Assembly (NCBI GenBank): GCA_046726315.1
Contig: JBKPAG010000011.1
Location: forward strand, 1-64,000
Source of the DNA: JACVRX01 sp046726315
Lineage (GTDB): Bacteria; Actinomycetota; Actinomycetes; Jiangellales; Jiangellaceae
Length of the DNA: 64,000 nucleotides
Reading direction: 5' to 3'
Shown: piece by piece, positions 42,945 through 54,501 of the stretch
Position numbering within the stretch: the stretch's first letter is position 1
How the letters are laid out: every line of letters starts with the position of its first letter
Program-made: the position numbers and the translations under genes
Notes under the pieces: model-generated
The model's input: the letters and a program-made list of their open reading frames with translations, nothing else
Told to the model about the DNA's origin: nothing
Databases searched by the model: none

Positions 42945-44891
42945 TCAATGCGGATCTTGCGGCAGTACGGCGAGATCGTCGTCTGAGGGACCGTCGAGCG
43001 CCGCGACCAGCCCGGCAATCTCCCGCGCGAGGTCCTGGCCCGTCAGCCCTACCTCGGCGAGCAGCGCCTGACGTTTGGCGTGGTGGAGAAAGCGTTGCGG
43101 GATGCCGAAGTCACGCACGGGCACCGACACCCCGGCGTCCCGGAGCACTTGGGCAACGGTGGCGCCGACACCACCAACCCGTCCGTTGTCCTCGACGGTG
43201 ACCACTTGCCGATACCCGCTGGCCAGGGTGACGAGTGCCGGATCGACCGGCTTGACCCAGCGAGGGTCTATGACGGTGACACCGACGCCCTGGGCAGCCA
43301 ATCGGTCGGCGATGTCGACGCCCGCTGCAGCCATGGCCCCGATGGAAACCACCAGAACGTCGTTCGGTCCCGACCGGGCCAGCACGTCGCAGCTGCCCTG
43401 TCGATCGAAGGCGGGAATATCCGGTCCGACGACGCCCTTCGGGAACCGGACCACCGTCGGGCCGTCGCTCACACCGAGGGCTTCGTCGAGCAGTTCGACG
43501 AGGGCCACGCTGTCGCGAGGTGCGGCAATCCGCAGGCCCGGCACCACCTGCAAGATCGACAGATCCCACATGCCGTTGTGCGACGGACCATCGTCGCCGG
43601 TCACACCCGCGCGGTCGAGGACAAACGTAACGCCGCATTGGTGCAGGGCGACGTCCAGGAGCACCTGGTCGAAGGCCCGATTCAGGAATGTCGAATACAC
43701 CGCAACGACCGGGTGCAGTCCCGTCATCGCCATGCCGGCCGCAGAGGTAACGGCGTGCTGCTCGGCGATACCGACGTCGAAGCATCGGTCCGGAAACGCG
43801 CGGCCAAAGGCGTCCAGTCCGGTGGGGCCGAGCATGGCAGCCGTAACCGCGACCACCTCTGGCCGGTCCCGTCCGGACCGAACCAGTGCATCGCTGAACA
43901 CTTCGGTCCAGGTCCGGCCCGGACGCGACGACGGCTTACCGGTATCCGGATCGAACGGCGCCGCAGGGCTGTGCATCTGATCCGCGACATCACGGACCGC
44001 ATGCTCGTAGCCGAACCCCTTCTGGGTGACACAGTGCACAATCACCGGAGCACGGAACCGTTTCGCGCGAGTCAGAGCTTGTTCGATCGCTTCCCGGTCG
44101 TGACCGTCAACGGGCCCGACGTACTTCAGCCCGAGGTCTTCGAACAGTCCCTGCGGAGCGAGCACGTCTTTGAGGCCTCGCTTGATGCCGTGCAGCGTGT
44201 CGTACAGCGGTTGGCCGACGAGAGGGGCGCGCCCGAGCGACCTTTTGATCAGGTCGAGCACCTGCTCGTAACGAGGGTCCGTACGCATGCCGGCCAGGTG
44301 GGCAGCGAACCCGCCGACGGTCGGCGAGTAGGAGCGGCCGTTGTCGTTCACGACGATCACGATCGGACGTGCCGCCGGCTCCCCCGGCCGTCCGCTGGGA
44401 CCGCCGGCGATGTTGTTCAACGCCTCCCAGGCCATCCCCCCGGTCAGTGCGCCGTCACCAACCACGGCCACAACGGTTCGGTCCCGCTCCCCCCTGATGG
44501 CAAAACCCTTCGCGAAGCCGTCCGCGTAGGACAGCGCCGTGGAGGCGTGCGAGTTCTCGATCCAGTCGTGTTCGCTCTCCGCGTGGCTGGGGTAGCCGGA
44601 GAGCCCACCTTGCTGCCGGAGCGTGGAAAAGCGATCGCGGCGTCCGGTGAGCAGCTTGTGGACGTAGGCCTGGTGCCCGGTGTCGAAGAGCACCGGGTCG
44701 CGTGGGGAGTCGAATACCCGGTGCACGGCGATCGTCAGCTCAACCATGCCGAGGTTCGGGCCCAGGTGCCCACCGGTGCGCGAACAGGTCGCGATGAGGA
44801 CATCGCGGATCTCGGCCGCGAGCGCGGTCAGCTCGTCGTCGGTCAGGCTACGCAGGTCACGGGGTTCCCGGACATTGTCGAGAACACCCAT
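42945..44891 (-). CDS. dxs: 1-deoxy-D-xylulose-5-phosphate synthase
   Basis: A 648-residue thiamine-diphosphate enzyme, first step of the MEP isoprenoid pathway. Motifs: DTGHQAYVHKLLTGRRDRF (His in substrate binding), VVGDGALTGGMAWEALNNIA (ThDP/Mg site, with GDG...N), DVGIAEQHAVTSAAGMAMTG (catalytic Glu region) and VTGDDGPSHNGMWDLSIL. It converts pyruvate plus glyceraldehyde-3-phosphate to DXP. Length and order match bacterial Dxs. It is encoded upstream of and on the same strand as the AI-2E transporter gene, 52 nt apart. Confidence 0.95.
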   Translation of the reverse strand: MGVLDNVREPRDLRSLTDDELTALAAEIRDVLIATCSRTGGHLGPNLGMVELTIAVHRVFDSPRDPVLFDTGHQAYVHKLLTGRRDRFSTLRQQGGLSGYPSHAESEHDWIENSHASTALSYADGFAKGFAIRGERDRTVVAVVGDGALTGGMAWEALNNIAGGPSGRPGEPAARPIVIVVNDNGRSYSPTVGGFAAHLAGMRTDPRYEQVLDLIKRSLGRAPLVGQPLYDTLHGIKRGLKDVLAPQGLFEDLGLKYVGPVDGHDREAIEQALTRAKRFRAPVIVHCVTQKGFGYEHAVRDVADQMHSPAAPFDPDTGKPSSRPGRTWTEVFSDALVRSGRDRPEVVAVTAAMLGPTGLDAFGRAFPDRCFDVGIAEQHAVTSAAGMAMTGLHPVVAVYSTFLNRAFDQVLLDVALHQCGVTFVLDRAGVTGDDGPSHNGMWDLSILQVVPGLRIAAPRDSVALVELLDEALGVSDGPTVVRFPKGVVGPDIPAFDRQGSCDVLARSGPNDVLVVSIGAMAAAGVDIADRLAAQGVGVTVIDPRWVKPVDPALVTLASGYRQVVTVEDNGRVGGVGATVAQVLRDAGVSVPVRDFGIPQRFLHHAKRQALLAEVGLTGQDLAREIAGLVAALDGPSDDDLAVLPQDPH

Positions 44892-45031
44892 CGGCTCGCC
44901 CTCCTCGATCGACAGATGAAGGGAGTGTAGTTGTCGAGTCAGGGAAGCAACGGCCCGCGTGCCCTACCCGCACCAGCGCGGTCGCGGTGGCACAGTGTGA
45001 GTGACGAGACTCGGGGAGAGGAGACGACGCC

Positions 45032-45598
45032 GTGGCAAATCCCGCCTCGGAACAGAGCACCGGACGTCCCCCGGCGGATGCCCGGCGGGTCCCCCGTACC
45101 ATCGGCGCGCTGATCGGGGCTGTGGGCGCGCTCGGCGTCGCCGCGAGCGCGTACCTTGACTGGTTCGCCGGGCAGATGCCGACCGAGATTCCGCTCGAGC
45201 GGCTGTTTTCCACCGACGTCAGTGGCAGCGCCAGCGCGTACTGGACCTCCATGGCAGCCCCGCTCGCTGTGGCCGGCGTCATCGGAGTGCTGGGGGGGCT
45301 ACTGCGGTCCCGACTGGTCATCACGCTCGCCGGCTTGCTCGGGCTCGCGACGCTGGTGCTGTGGGTGCTCATGCAGGCGATCGACCTGTCGCCCGAGGAC
45401 CTGCAGGCGAGCGATTACGAGGCTGGATTGTGGGTCTGCGTGGCGAGCCTGGTCGTCCTTACCGCCGGTGTCCTGCTCATGGGCGGCTCGCGTCGTGACG
45501 ACTCGCCGGCCGTGAACCAGTCGCCGGCGAGGAACGAGCCGGCAGCGGTGGACGAACAAGCGACCGCCGAGGAGCAGCACCGGCCCAGCGAGGTGTGA
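45032..45598 (+). CDS. Uncharacterised four-helix membrane protein
   Basis: A 188-residue protein: a polar N-terminus, then hydrophobic segments at about 24-42 (GALIGAVGALGVAASAYLDW), 73-90 (MAAPLAVAGVIGVLGGLL), 93-112 and 130-148 (WVCVASLVVLTAGVLLMGG), ending in a long Glu/Ala-rich tail. The DWF after the first helix and the gap before SAYWTSMAAP are conserved-looking, but I recognise no family. GTG 45032 follows GGGGAGAGGAG, a good ribosome-binding site. It is divergent from dxs and convergent with acnA. Confidence 0.65.
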   Translation: MANPASEQSTGRPPADARRVPRTIGALIGAVGALGVAASAYLDWFAGQMPTEIPLERLFSTDVSGSASAYWTSMAAPLAVAGVIGVLGGLLRSRLVITLAGLLGLATLVLWVLMQAIDLSPEDLQASDYEAGLWVCVASLVVLTAGVLLMGGSRRDDSPAVNQSPARNEPAAVDEQATAEEQHRPSEV

Positions 45599-45606
45599 CA
45601 GCTTGC

Positions 45607-48405
<2,799 letters not shown>

Positions 48406-48500
48406 AGTCGCCACCGTCCTCTCGTCGCCCTGCCCAATCCTGGCCCAGATCGCCGGGCTCGTCACTCGCTCTCTTCGCCGGTGCCCACCAGGCGAATAGG

Positions 48501-48545
48501 TACATCACCAGGCATGCATGCCTGGTGATGTAGCGGCAGGGGTGG
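48501..48545. repeat. Palindromic element copy 2
   Basis: A perfect 32-nt palindrome (left arm TACATCACCAGGCATG at 48501-48516) is followed by CAGGGGTGG at 48537-48545. Its spacing from the centre to CAGGGGTGG equals that of copy 1 at 26734-26779. It lies 78 nt downstream of the permease stop and 96 nt upstream of the acnA start, where it could terminate permease transcription before acnA begins. Confidence 0.7.
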
Positions 48546-48622
48546 TGAACGTGGTCAATCTGATTTTGCTCGCGCCCTGCTGGTGCTCGGTGAAGATCCT
48601 CAGCTTCATGCCGGACAGCAGG

Positions 48623-50641
48623 TCAGCCGGCTGGCGTTTTGCGGCGGGTGACGACGACTTCACCCCGCCGTACCGCGCCGGCAGCGGCGCCGTCTTCTTT
48701 CCTCAGCGCCACGTCGGACGACGCCAGCTGCCACGGCACGCTCGTGACCATCACGCCGGGCGTGAACAGCAACCGGCCCTTGAGCCGCAGCGCGCTCTGG
48801 TTGTGCAGCAACTGCTCCCACCAGCGGCCCACGATGTACTCAGGGATGTACACCGTCACGACGTCGCGCGGGCTGGACCGCCGGATGCTCTTGACGTAGT
48901 CGATGATCGGCCGAGTGATCTCCCGGTACGGCGAGTCGAGCACCTTCAGTGGGACCGGCAAGTTGCGCCGGTCCCATTCGTCGGTGAGGGCCCTGGTCTC
49001 GTCGAGGTCGACGTTTACGGTCACTGCCTCGAGCACGTCAGGGCGGCCGATCCGCGCGTAGGCCAGGGCTCGCAGCGTCGGCTTGTGGATCTTCGACACC
49101 AGCACGATGGCGTGAACGCGCGACGGTAGCAGCGCCGCGCCGCCCTCCTTGTCGTCCGCCGCGAGTTCCGCACTGACCTTGTCGTAGTGGCGGCGGATGC
49201 CCCGCATGAGCAGGAACAGCACCGGCATGGCCACGAAGACGATCCAGGCGCCGTGGGTGAACTTGGTGATCGTCACGATGAGCAGGACCGTCCCGGTCAT
49301 CACCGCGCCGATCGTATTGATCACCCTGGATCGGAGGATCCGGCGTCTGTCCTCGGTCGCCATCGGAGCACGGAGTACGGCGTTCCAATGCCGCACCATG
49401 CCGGTCTGGCCGAGCGTGAACGCTGTGAAGACGCCCACGATATACAGCTGGATCAGGCGGGTCACGGAGGCGTCGAAGGCGAGGACCAGCAGTCCGGCGA
49501 AGACGGACAGCAGCACGATGCCGTTGCTGAACACCAGCCGGTCGCCGCGGGTGTGCAGCTGCCGGGGAGCGTACCGATGTTGTGCAAGGATCGAGCCCAG
49601 CAACGGAAACCCGTTGAATGCCGTGTTCGCGGCCAGCACCAGGATGAGCGCAGCTGCCGCCTGGATGTAGTAGAAGGGCAACGTGGCGTCGCCGAAGACG
49701 GCGGCGGCCACCTGCGCGATCACCGTCGGCTGCGGGGTCGACGCGCAGTCGAATCCGACCAGGTCACAGGGATCCTCGGTGTACCTGACGTCCGAGATCA
49801 TCGCCAACGCCGTGATGCCGCTGAACATGATGATGGACAGCCCGCCCATCAAGGCGAGGGTCGTCGCCGCGTTCTTGCTCTTCGGCTTCCGGAACGCGGG
49901 AACTCCGTTCGCGATCGCCTCCACACCGGTCAGTGCGGTGCATCCGGATGCGAACGCGCGCGAGACCAGGAACACCACGGCGATCCCACTGAGACCGGTC
50001 ATCTCGGCGGTCACGTCGTACTCCGCGCTCTCCGCGACGGGCGGATCTCCGAGCACAGTTCTGCCCAGGCCCCACAGGATCATCGAAACTACGCCGAACA
50101 CGAACAGGTACGTCGGAATCGCGAAGGCACGCCCGCTCTCCCTGATCCCTCTCAGGTTCAGGGCGGCGAGCACGACGATCACGGCGATCGCGATGCCCAC
50201 CCGCCGGTCGCCGAGAGCGGGCACGGCGGATATCAGGTTGTCGACACCCGCGGACACCGACACTGCGACGGTCAGCACGTAGTCCACGAGCAGGGCGCTC
50301 GCGACGACCAGCCCTGCATTGGAGCCGAGGTTGGTCGCCGCCACCTCGTAATCGCCACCGCCAGTGGGGTAGGCGTGGACCAGTTGGCGGTACGAAAGCA
50401 CGACGACGACGAGCAGCACTACGACGGCGACCGCGACCCATGGTGCGAGAAACAGATAAGACAGCCCGGCCAGGGTCAGAATGACCAGGATCTCCTGGGT
50501 TGCGTAGGTGACCGACGACAATGGGTCGCTCGCGAACACCGGCAGGGCTACCCGCTTGGGGAGCAGAGTGTGGTCGAGCCGGCTGCTGGCCAGCTTGCGG
50601 CCGAGCAAGAGCCGGCGTGCGATGTCGCTCACGCTCGCCAC
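48623..50641 (-). CDS. APC-superfamily permease, KimA-like potassium uptake candidate
   Basis: A 672-residue permease with about 12 helices: LPKRVALPVFASDPLSSVTY, TQEILVILTLAGLSYLFLAP, LRGIRESGRAFAIPTYLFVF, AFASGCTALTGVEAIANGVP, then LVVSKIHKPTLRALAYARI and a C-terminal cytosolic domain (LDETRALTDEWDRRN). This architecture is that of the Bacillus KimA (YdaO) high-affinity K+/H+ symporter group. It is divergent from two TrkA-type regulator genes, supporting a potassium role, but an amino-acid permease is not excluded. GTG 50641 or 50632 may be the start; no ATG is suitably placed. Confidence 0.75.
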   Translation of the reverse strand: MASVSDIARRLLLGRKLASSRLDHTLLPKRVALPVFASDPLSSVTYATQEILVILTLAGLSYLFLAPWVAVAVVVLLVVVVLSYRQLVHAYPTGGGDYEVAATNLGSNAGLVVASALLVDYVLTVAVSVSAGVDNLISAVPALGDRRVGIAIAVIVVLAALNLRGIRESGRAFAIPTYLFVFGVVSMILWGLGRTVLGDPPVAESAEYDVTAEMTGLSGIAVVFLVSRAFASGCTALTGVEAIANGVPAFRKPKSKNAATTLALMGGLSIIMFSGITALAMISDVRYTEDPCDLVGFDCASTPQPTVIAQVAAAVFGDATLPFYYIQAAAALILVLAANTAFNGFPLLGSILAQHRYAPRQLHTRGDRLVFSNGIVLLSVFAGLLVLAFDASVTRLIQLYIVGVFTAFTLGQTGMVRHWNAVLRAPMATEDRRRILRSRVINTIGAVMTGTVLLIVTITKFTHGAWIVFVAMPVLFLLMRGIRRHYDKVSAELAADDKEGGAALLPSRVHAIVLVSKIHKPTLRALAYARIGRPDVLEAVTVNVDLDETRALTDEWDRRNLPVPLKVLDSPYREITRPIIDYVKSIRRSSPRDVVTVYIPEYIVGRWWEQLLHNQSALRLKGRLLFTPGVMVTSVPWQLASSDVALRKEDGAAAGAVRRGEVVVTRRKTPAG

Positions 50642-50741
50642 GATCGAAATGCTATGACCGGCGCCGGTGGGCCGTCCGTGTAACGTCGTCGGGGGAGTCA
50701 TTCGCGACGCTCCGATGCGCACTGCTCGTGAAGGGATCACC

Positions 50742-51407
50742 GTGCACGTCGTCATCATGGGTTGTGGTCGGGTCGGTTCGACGCTCGCCCAGATCCTGGA
50801 GTCGCGCGGGCACAGTGTCGCCGTCATCGACCAGAATCCGGACGCGTTTCGCCGCCTCCCCGCCGGTTTCGAGGGGCGGATGGTGTCGGGAGTCGGCTTC
50901 GACCGCGACGTTCTGCGCGACGCTGGGATCGAGGAGGCGGAGGCGTTCGCCGCGGTCAGCAGCGGCGACAACTCGAACATCCTCGCTGCCCGGGTGGCGC
51001 GTGAAACGTTCGGTGTCGAGAACGTCGTCGCCCGTATCTATGACCCTGGCCGGGCGGCTGTTTACCAGCGGCTGGGGATCCCCACAGTCGCGACGGTTCG
51101 GTGGACTGCTGACCAGATGCTGCGCCGTCTGCTGCCAGAAGGTGCGCAGCCCGAGTGGGTGGACCCGTCGGGCACTATTCGACTCGCCGAGGTCCATGTG
51201 ACGGTCGAATGGGTTGGCCATCCGGTCGCGGCCCTCGAGGCCGCCTCGGGGGCCCGGGTGGCGTTTTTGTCGCGGTTCGGCGAGGGCGTGGTACCCAACG
51301 AGGACACTGTCATCCAGGAGGGCGATCTGGTGCACGTGATCACGCGGATAGACCAGACCGCGCGAATCGCGGAGACCTTTCAGGCGGCTCCGGAGGTCGA
51401 GGTCTGA
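50742..51407 (+). CDS. ceoB: TrkA-family potassium-channel/transport regulator (CeoB-like)
   Basis: A 221-residue RCK protein. VHVVIMGCGRVGSTLAQILE is the TrkA-N Rossmann domain with GCGRVG; VIDQNPDAFRRLP and GVGFDRDVLRDAGIEEAEAF follow; the C-terminal TrkA-C domain begins near residue 145. Mycobacterial CeoB and CeoC are neighbouring Trk-system subunits that bind NAD(H). GTG 50742 follows AAGGG at 8-nt spacing. The next gene overlaps by 1 nt (TGATG), and the divergent permease probably supplies the pore. Confidence 0.85.
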   Translation: MHVVIMGCGRVGSTLAQILESRGHSVAVIDQNPDAFRRLPAGFEGRMVSGVGFDRDVLRDAGIEEAEAFAAVSSGDNSNILAARVARETFGVENVVARIYDPGRAAVYQRLGIPTVATVRWTADQMLRRLLPEGAQPEWVDPSGTIRLAEVHVTVEWVGHPVAALEAASGARVAFLSRFGEGVVPNEDTVIQEGDLVHVITRIDQTARIAETFQAAPEVEV

Positions 51408-52081
51408 TGCGCGTCGCGATTGCCGGGGCGGGCAACGTCGGGCGGTCAATCGCCGCCGAGTTGTTGCACAACGGTCACGAGGTGTTGCTCATCGACAGAG
51501 AGCCGAAGGCGATCAAGGCTGCGTCGGTTCCGGACGCTGAGTGGCTGCTCGCCGACGCCTGTGAGCTGTCCCGGCTCGAGGAGGCGGCGCTCGAGCGATG
51601 CAACGTGGTGATCTCCGCCACGGGTGACGACAAGACCAACCTCGTCGTTGCCCTCCTCGCCAAGACCGAGTTCGGGGTGCCGCGCGTCGTCGCGCGGGTG
51701 AACCACCCGCAAAACGAGTGGCTGTTCAACGACTCATGGGGCGTCGACGTCTCTGTCTCGACCCCTCGCATCATGAGTGCCCTGGTCGAGGAGGCCGTCA
51801 GCGTCGGTGACCTGGTCCGGCTGTTCACCTTCCGCCAGGGCGAGGCGGACCTGGTCGAGCTCACCCTTCCCGACGACTCGCCGATCGTCGGAACCGCGAT
51901 CGCCGACGTACCGTGGCCGGTCGACACCACGTTGGTGTCGGTGATTCGCGGAAAACACGTTCACGCGCCACTCCCGGACCTGCCGCTCGAGGCGCACGAC
52001 GAGCTGCTGTTCGTCGCGGCAGCCGACCGAGAACAGCAGCTGGAGGATCTGCTCTCACCGCACGGCACACCAGGCCGATGA
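51407..52081 (+). CDS. ceoC: TrkA-family potassium-channel/transport regulator (CeoC-like)
   Basis: A 224-residue RCK protein: MRVAIAGAGNVGRSIAAELL holds the Rossmann motif GAGNVG; LLIDREPKAIKAASVPDAEW and ISATGDDKTNLVVALLAKTE follow; RVNHPQNEWLFNDSWGVDVS marks the link to the C-terminal ligand domain. It pairs with the preceding CeoB-like protein, one nucleotide of overlap. In Mycobacterium such subunits bind NAD(H) and participate in potassium control. Its 3' end faces the convergent DUF3159 gene. Confidence 0.85.
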   Translation: MRVAIAGAGNVGRSIAAELLHNGHEVLLIDREPKAIKAASVPDAEWLLADACELSRLEEAALERCNVVISATGDDKTNLVVALLAKTEFGVPRVVARVNHPQNEWLFNDSWGVDVSVSTPRIMSALVEEAVSVGDLVRLFTFRQGEADLVELTLPDDSPIVGTAIADVPWPVDTTLVSVIRGKHVHAPLPDLPLEAHDELLFVAAADREQQLEDLLSPHGTPGR

Positions 52082-52121
52082 CACCAGCCCACATGCGGGC
52101 TCGACGGAACCGCTGCGCTCG

Positions 52122-52793
52122 TCAAGGCGCTGGTTGGCTGGCCGACAGTTCGGAATGCGCGCGGTACGCCGGCCGAACGATCAGCCAGCAGACATAGGCG
52201 ACCAGTAGGAACAGCGGCCAGCTCATCACCAGGCGGGCTCCAGCCAGCCAGCCCAGCTGTTCGTCGCCGGCCAGATACAGCGGCACCTGAACGGCGAGCC
52301 GCAACGCGAACATGCCGGCCAACAGCGAGCTGGCCCGCATGTAGGCACGGAGCAAGTCCGGGTCGTCGCGCCAGGACCTGCCCTGCCCGGAGACCAACCC
52401 GACGACCACGCCGAGCAGCGGCCAGCGCACCAGAACCGAGACCAGGAAGGCCAACCCGTATACGACGTTGATCAGCAGCCCGGGGAGGAACACATCCTCG
52501 GCGCGCCCCGTTCGCGCCGCCAAGAATGCGGCGATGCCGACTCCGAAGAAACCGGCAAGCACGTTCTGCAATGGGTCGCGGCGCAGCAAGCGGATCAGGG
52601 CCATGACGACGCCGGCGCCAACGGCCACCCACAGCGACAGCGTCAGGTCGCGGCCACCGGCGGTATAGACCACCGTGAACAACGCCAGCGGCAGGCCGGC
52701 GTCGAGAAACGCGCCCGGGCCGAGCGCGGTTCGGGCCCGGAAGCGCTCGTCGGCGGCGATCGCGGCGAACAGGCCGGGCCGACGGTCGGTCAC
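52122..52793 (-). CDS. DUF3159 membrane protein
   Basis: A 223-residue membrane protein with about six helices: PLALFTVVYTAGGRDLTLSL, VAVGAGVVMALIRLLRRDPL, NVLAGFFGVGIAAFLAARTG, FLPGLLINVVYGLAFLVSVL, then WPLLGVVVGLVSGQGRSWRD and MSWPLFLLVAYVCWLIVRP. The RDPLQNVLAGFFGVG and GRSWRDDPDLLRAY motifs identify DUF3159, an uncharacterised actinobacterial family consistently linked to the OB-fold, DUF3710 and dut genes. The start GTG at 52793 overlaps the upstream OB-fold gene's stop by 4 nt. Confidence 0.85.
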   Translation of the reverse strand: MTDRRPGLFAAIAADERFRARTALGPGAFLDAGLPLALFTVVYTAGGRDLTLSLWVAVGAGVVMALIRLLRRDPLQNVLAGFFGVGIAAFLAARTGRAEDVFLPGLLINVVYGLAFLVSVLVRWPLLGVVVGLVSGQGRSWRDDPDLLRAYMRASSLLAGMFALRLAVQVPLYLAGDEQLGWLAGARLVMSWPLFLLVAYVCWLIVRPAYRAHSELSASQPAP

Positions 52794-53176
52794 GCTGTGC
52801 TCGGGAGCAGGACGTAGTCCGGGTTGTACATGACCCGGCGGCCGTCGACCGTCGTGACCCGGCCGTGCGCGACCAGGCCACGCCCACAATCCACGCCGGC
52901 GATGCGTCGCCGGCCGAGCCAGATCAACGTGAGCACGTCGGAGCCGTCGTAGAGTTCCGCCTCGAGCGCCGGCACGCCCGCTCGCGGCTGGAGGGTGACG
53001 GTGTGCAGGACGCCTCGCACGCGGGCTCGCTCCCGGTCGCCAACCTGGGCCAACGGCACGCAGCCGGACACCCGCGAGTCCTTGCGCAGTTCCGCCGCGT
53101 CGATCTCACTTTCCGAGGTCGCCCAGCGGGTGAGTGCGCGCCACATGCCGCGTGGACCTGGACTGGCATCGCTCAC
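52790..53176 (-). CDS. OB-fold nucleic-acid-binding domain protein
   Basis: A 128-residue protein with a short helical start (MWRALTRWATSESEIDAAEL) and an OB barrel: VRGVLHTVTLQPRAGVPALE, ELYDGSDVLTLIWLGRRRIA, HGRVTTVDGRRVMYNPDYVL. The fold is related to tRNA-anticodon/RecG-type OB domains. It is found next to DUF3159 and DUF3710 in most actinobacteria. Its ligand is unknown. It overlaps the DUF3159 start by 4 nt and lies 11 nt after the DUF3710 stop. Confidence 0.8.
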   Translation of the reverse strand: MSDASPGPRGMWRALTRWATSESEIDAAELRKDSRVSGCVPLAQVGDRERARVRGVLHTVTLQPRAGVPALEAELYDGSDVLTLIWLGRRRIAGVDCGRGLVAHGRVTTVDGRRVMYNPDYVLLPSTA

Positions 53177-53187
53177 GCTTGATCAGC

Positions 53188-53868
53188 CTACCCGTCCTGC
53201 TCAGCCGAGGGGGTCGCCACGGGCTGAGGAGGCTGGACTGGAATCACGTCTCCTGGCGCCATCGGCCGGTCGCCGCGCACGACCACGGTCTGGCGGACGA
53301 CCTTGACCAGCCGTGCGTACGCCTTGGCGTCGGTCGTGGCAGTACCAAGGAAGGTCGCGCGCAACATCCAGCGAGGTCCGTCGATGCCCACGACCCGCGA
53401 CGCCTGGACGGCTTTTTTGCCTTCAGCCGTCGTGACCGGGACGACCAGGCGCAGCTCGGTACCGAACGGGCCGGCAGCCTCGTCGACGGTTCCGCCACGC
53501 CCGGCGGCGTCGACGGCGATCTGGCTGCGGGTCTGTTCCCACAGCCCGGACGAGCGTGGCGCGGCCACGGCAATCATCGCTACTGCTGCCTCACCGTCCA
53601 GCAGCATGACACCGGTGCCGGTGCCAGACCGCTCGTCGACCTGGATCTGGAGCCGCATGCCCTCACCCAGCCGTACCAGCAGCCCGCCGAGGTCGATCCG
53701 GCGCTGGGCAGGCTCTGCCGGGTCGACCTCGGTGATGTCGAACGGCCCGTCCGGACGAGCTGTCTTCGCCTGTTGCTCGACGGGCGGAGCCTCCGGGACC
53801 TCGGCCGGTGCACCGACATCCCCACTGTCCTCGCCGCCGCGGCGCCGACGCCGTCGGAACACCATCAC
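53188..53868 (-). CDS. DUF3710 family protein
   Basis: A 226-residue cytoplasmic protein with a basic start (VFRRRRRRGGEDSGD), an acidic/proline linker and the DUF3710 domain (about 50-205): RPDGPFDITEVDPAEPAQRR, VMLLDGEAAVAMIAVAAPRS, LRLVVPVTTAEGKKAVQASRV, GPRWMLRATFLG. A terminal proline-rich tail follows. Function unknown; its constant link with dut and the OB-fold gene is seen here. It overlaps the dut stop by 4 nt, so translation is coupled. Confidence 0.85.
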   Translation of the reverse strand: MMVFRRRRRRGGEDSGDVGAPAEVPEAPPVEQQAKTARPDGPFDITEVDPAEPAQRRIDLGGLLVRLGEGMRLQIQVDERSGTGTGVMLLDGEAAVAMIAVAAPRSSGLWEQTRSQIAVDAAGRGGTVDEAAGPFGTELRLVVPVTTAEGKKAVQASRVVGIDGPRWMLRATFLGTATTDAKAYARLVKVVRQTVVVRGDRPMAPGDVIPVQPPQPVATPSAEQDG

Positions 53869-54335
53869 CGCGTCCCGTCGCGGCCGGACGTTGCAAGCCC
53901 CGTCGACCCGTACCCGCCCGTGCCGCGGGCCGACGCTGGGAGCTGCGCCACCTCCACGAACCGCGCGTGCTCGACACGTTGAACGACCAGCTGCGCGATC
54001 CGGTCTCCGCGCCGGAACACGATCGTGCTGCGAAGGTCGTGGTTGACCAGAACGACGGTGATCTCACCGCGATAGCCGGCATCCACTGTGCCTGGTGTGT
54101 TGACGATGCTGACACCCATCCGGTGCGCAAGCCCGGATCGCGGGTGGACGAACGCCGCGTAGCCCTCCGGCACCGCCACAGCGATTCCGGTACCGACCAT
54201 CGCCCGCTCACCCGGGCCGAGGGTCAGGTCCACTGTGGTCACCAGGTCAGCGCCCGCGTCACCAGGGTGCGCGTAGATCGGCAGCGGCACTCCGTCGTCC
54301 AACCGAGTGACCAGGACGTCGACCGGTGGGTTCAC
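53865..54335 (-). CDS. dut: Deoxyuridine 5'-triphosphate nucleotidohydrolase
   Basis: A 156-residue trimeric dUTPase, which hydrolyses dUTP to dUMP and keeps uracil out of DNA. Motif 1 AGADL (27-31), motif 2 HPRSGLAHRMGV, motif 3 PGTVDAGYRGEI with its aspartate, motif 4 DRIAQLVVQRVE and C-terminal motif 5 RGTGGYGSTG are all present. Start GTG 54335 opens the family-like VNPPVDVLVTRLDDG. It begins the DUF3710, OB-fold, DUF3159 gene block. Confidence 0.93.
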   Translation of the reverse strand: MNPPVDVLVTRLDDGVPLPIYAHPGDAGADLVTTVDLTLGPGERAMVGTGIAVAVPEGYAAFVHPRSGLAHRMGVSIVNTPGTVDAGYRGEITVVLVNHDLRSTIVFRRGDRIAQLVVQRVEHARFVEVAQLPASARGTGGYGSTGLATSGRDGTR

Positions 54336-54501
54336 CGGTTCATTCCTGCGGTCACAGGCGGAACGCGTCGCCGGCTCACGGTTCGTGACCTTACCTGCGT
54401 GGTGGGCCCAGCGCGGAACTCCGAGGCACCGCCCCCAGAACGAGGTCGCGGATCGCGACCCTTCCTGCTGATGTGCGGACGCCGGATGGAACCCTGCAGG
54501 A

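Noticed and set aside
50642..50741. Possible c-di-AMP riboswitch for the KimA-like permease
   Set aside because: Only 100 nt separate the divergent starts and no ydaO-type conserved blocks are visible.
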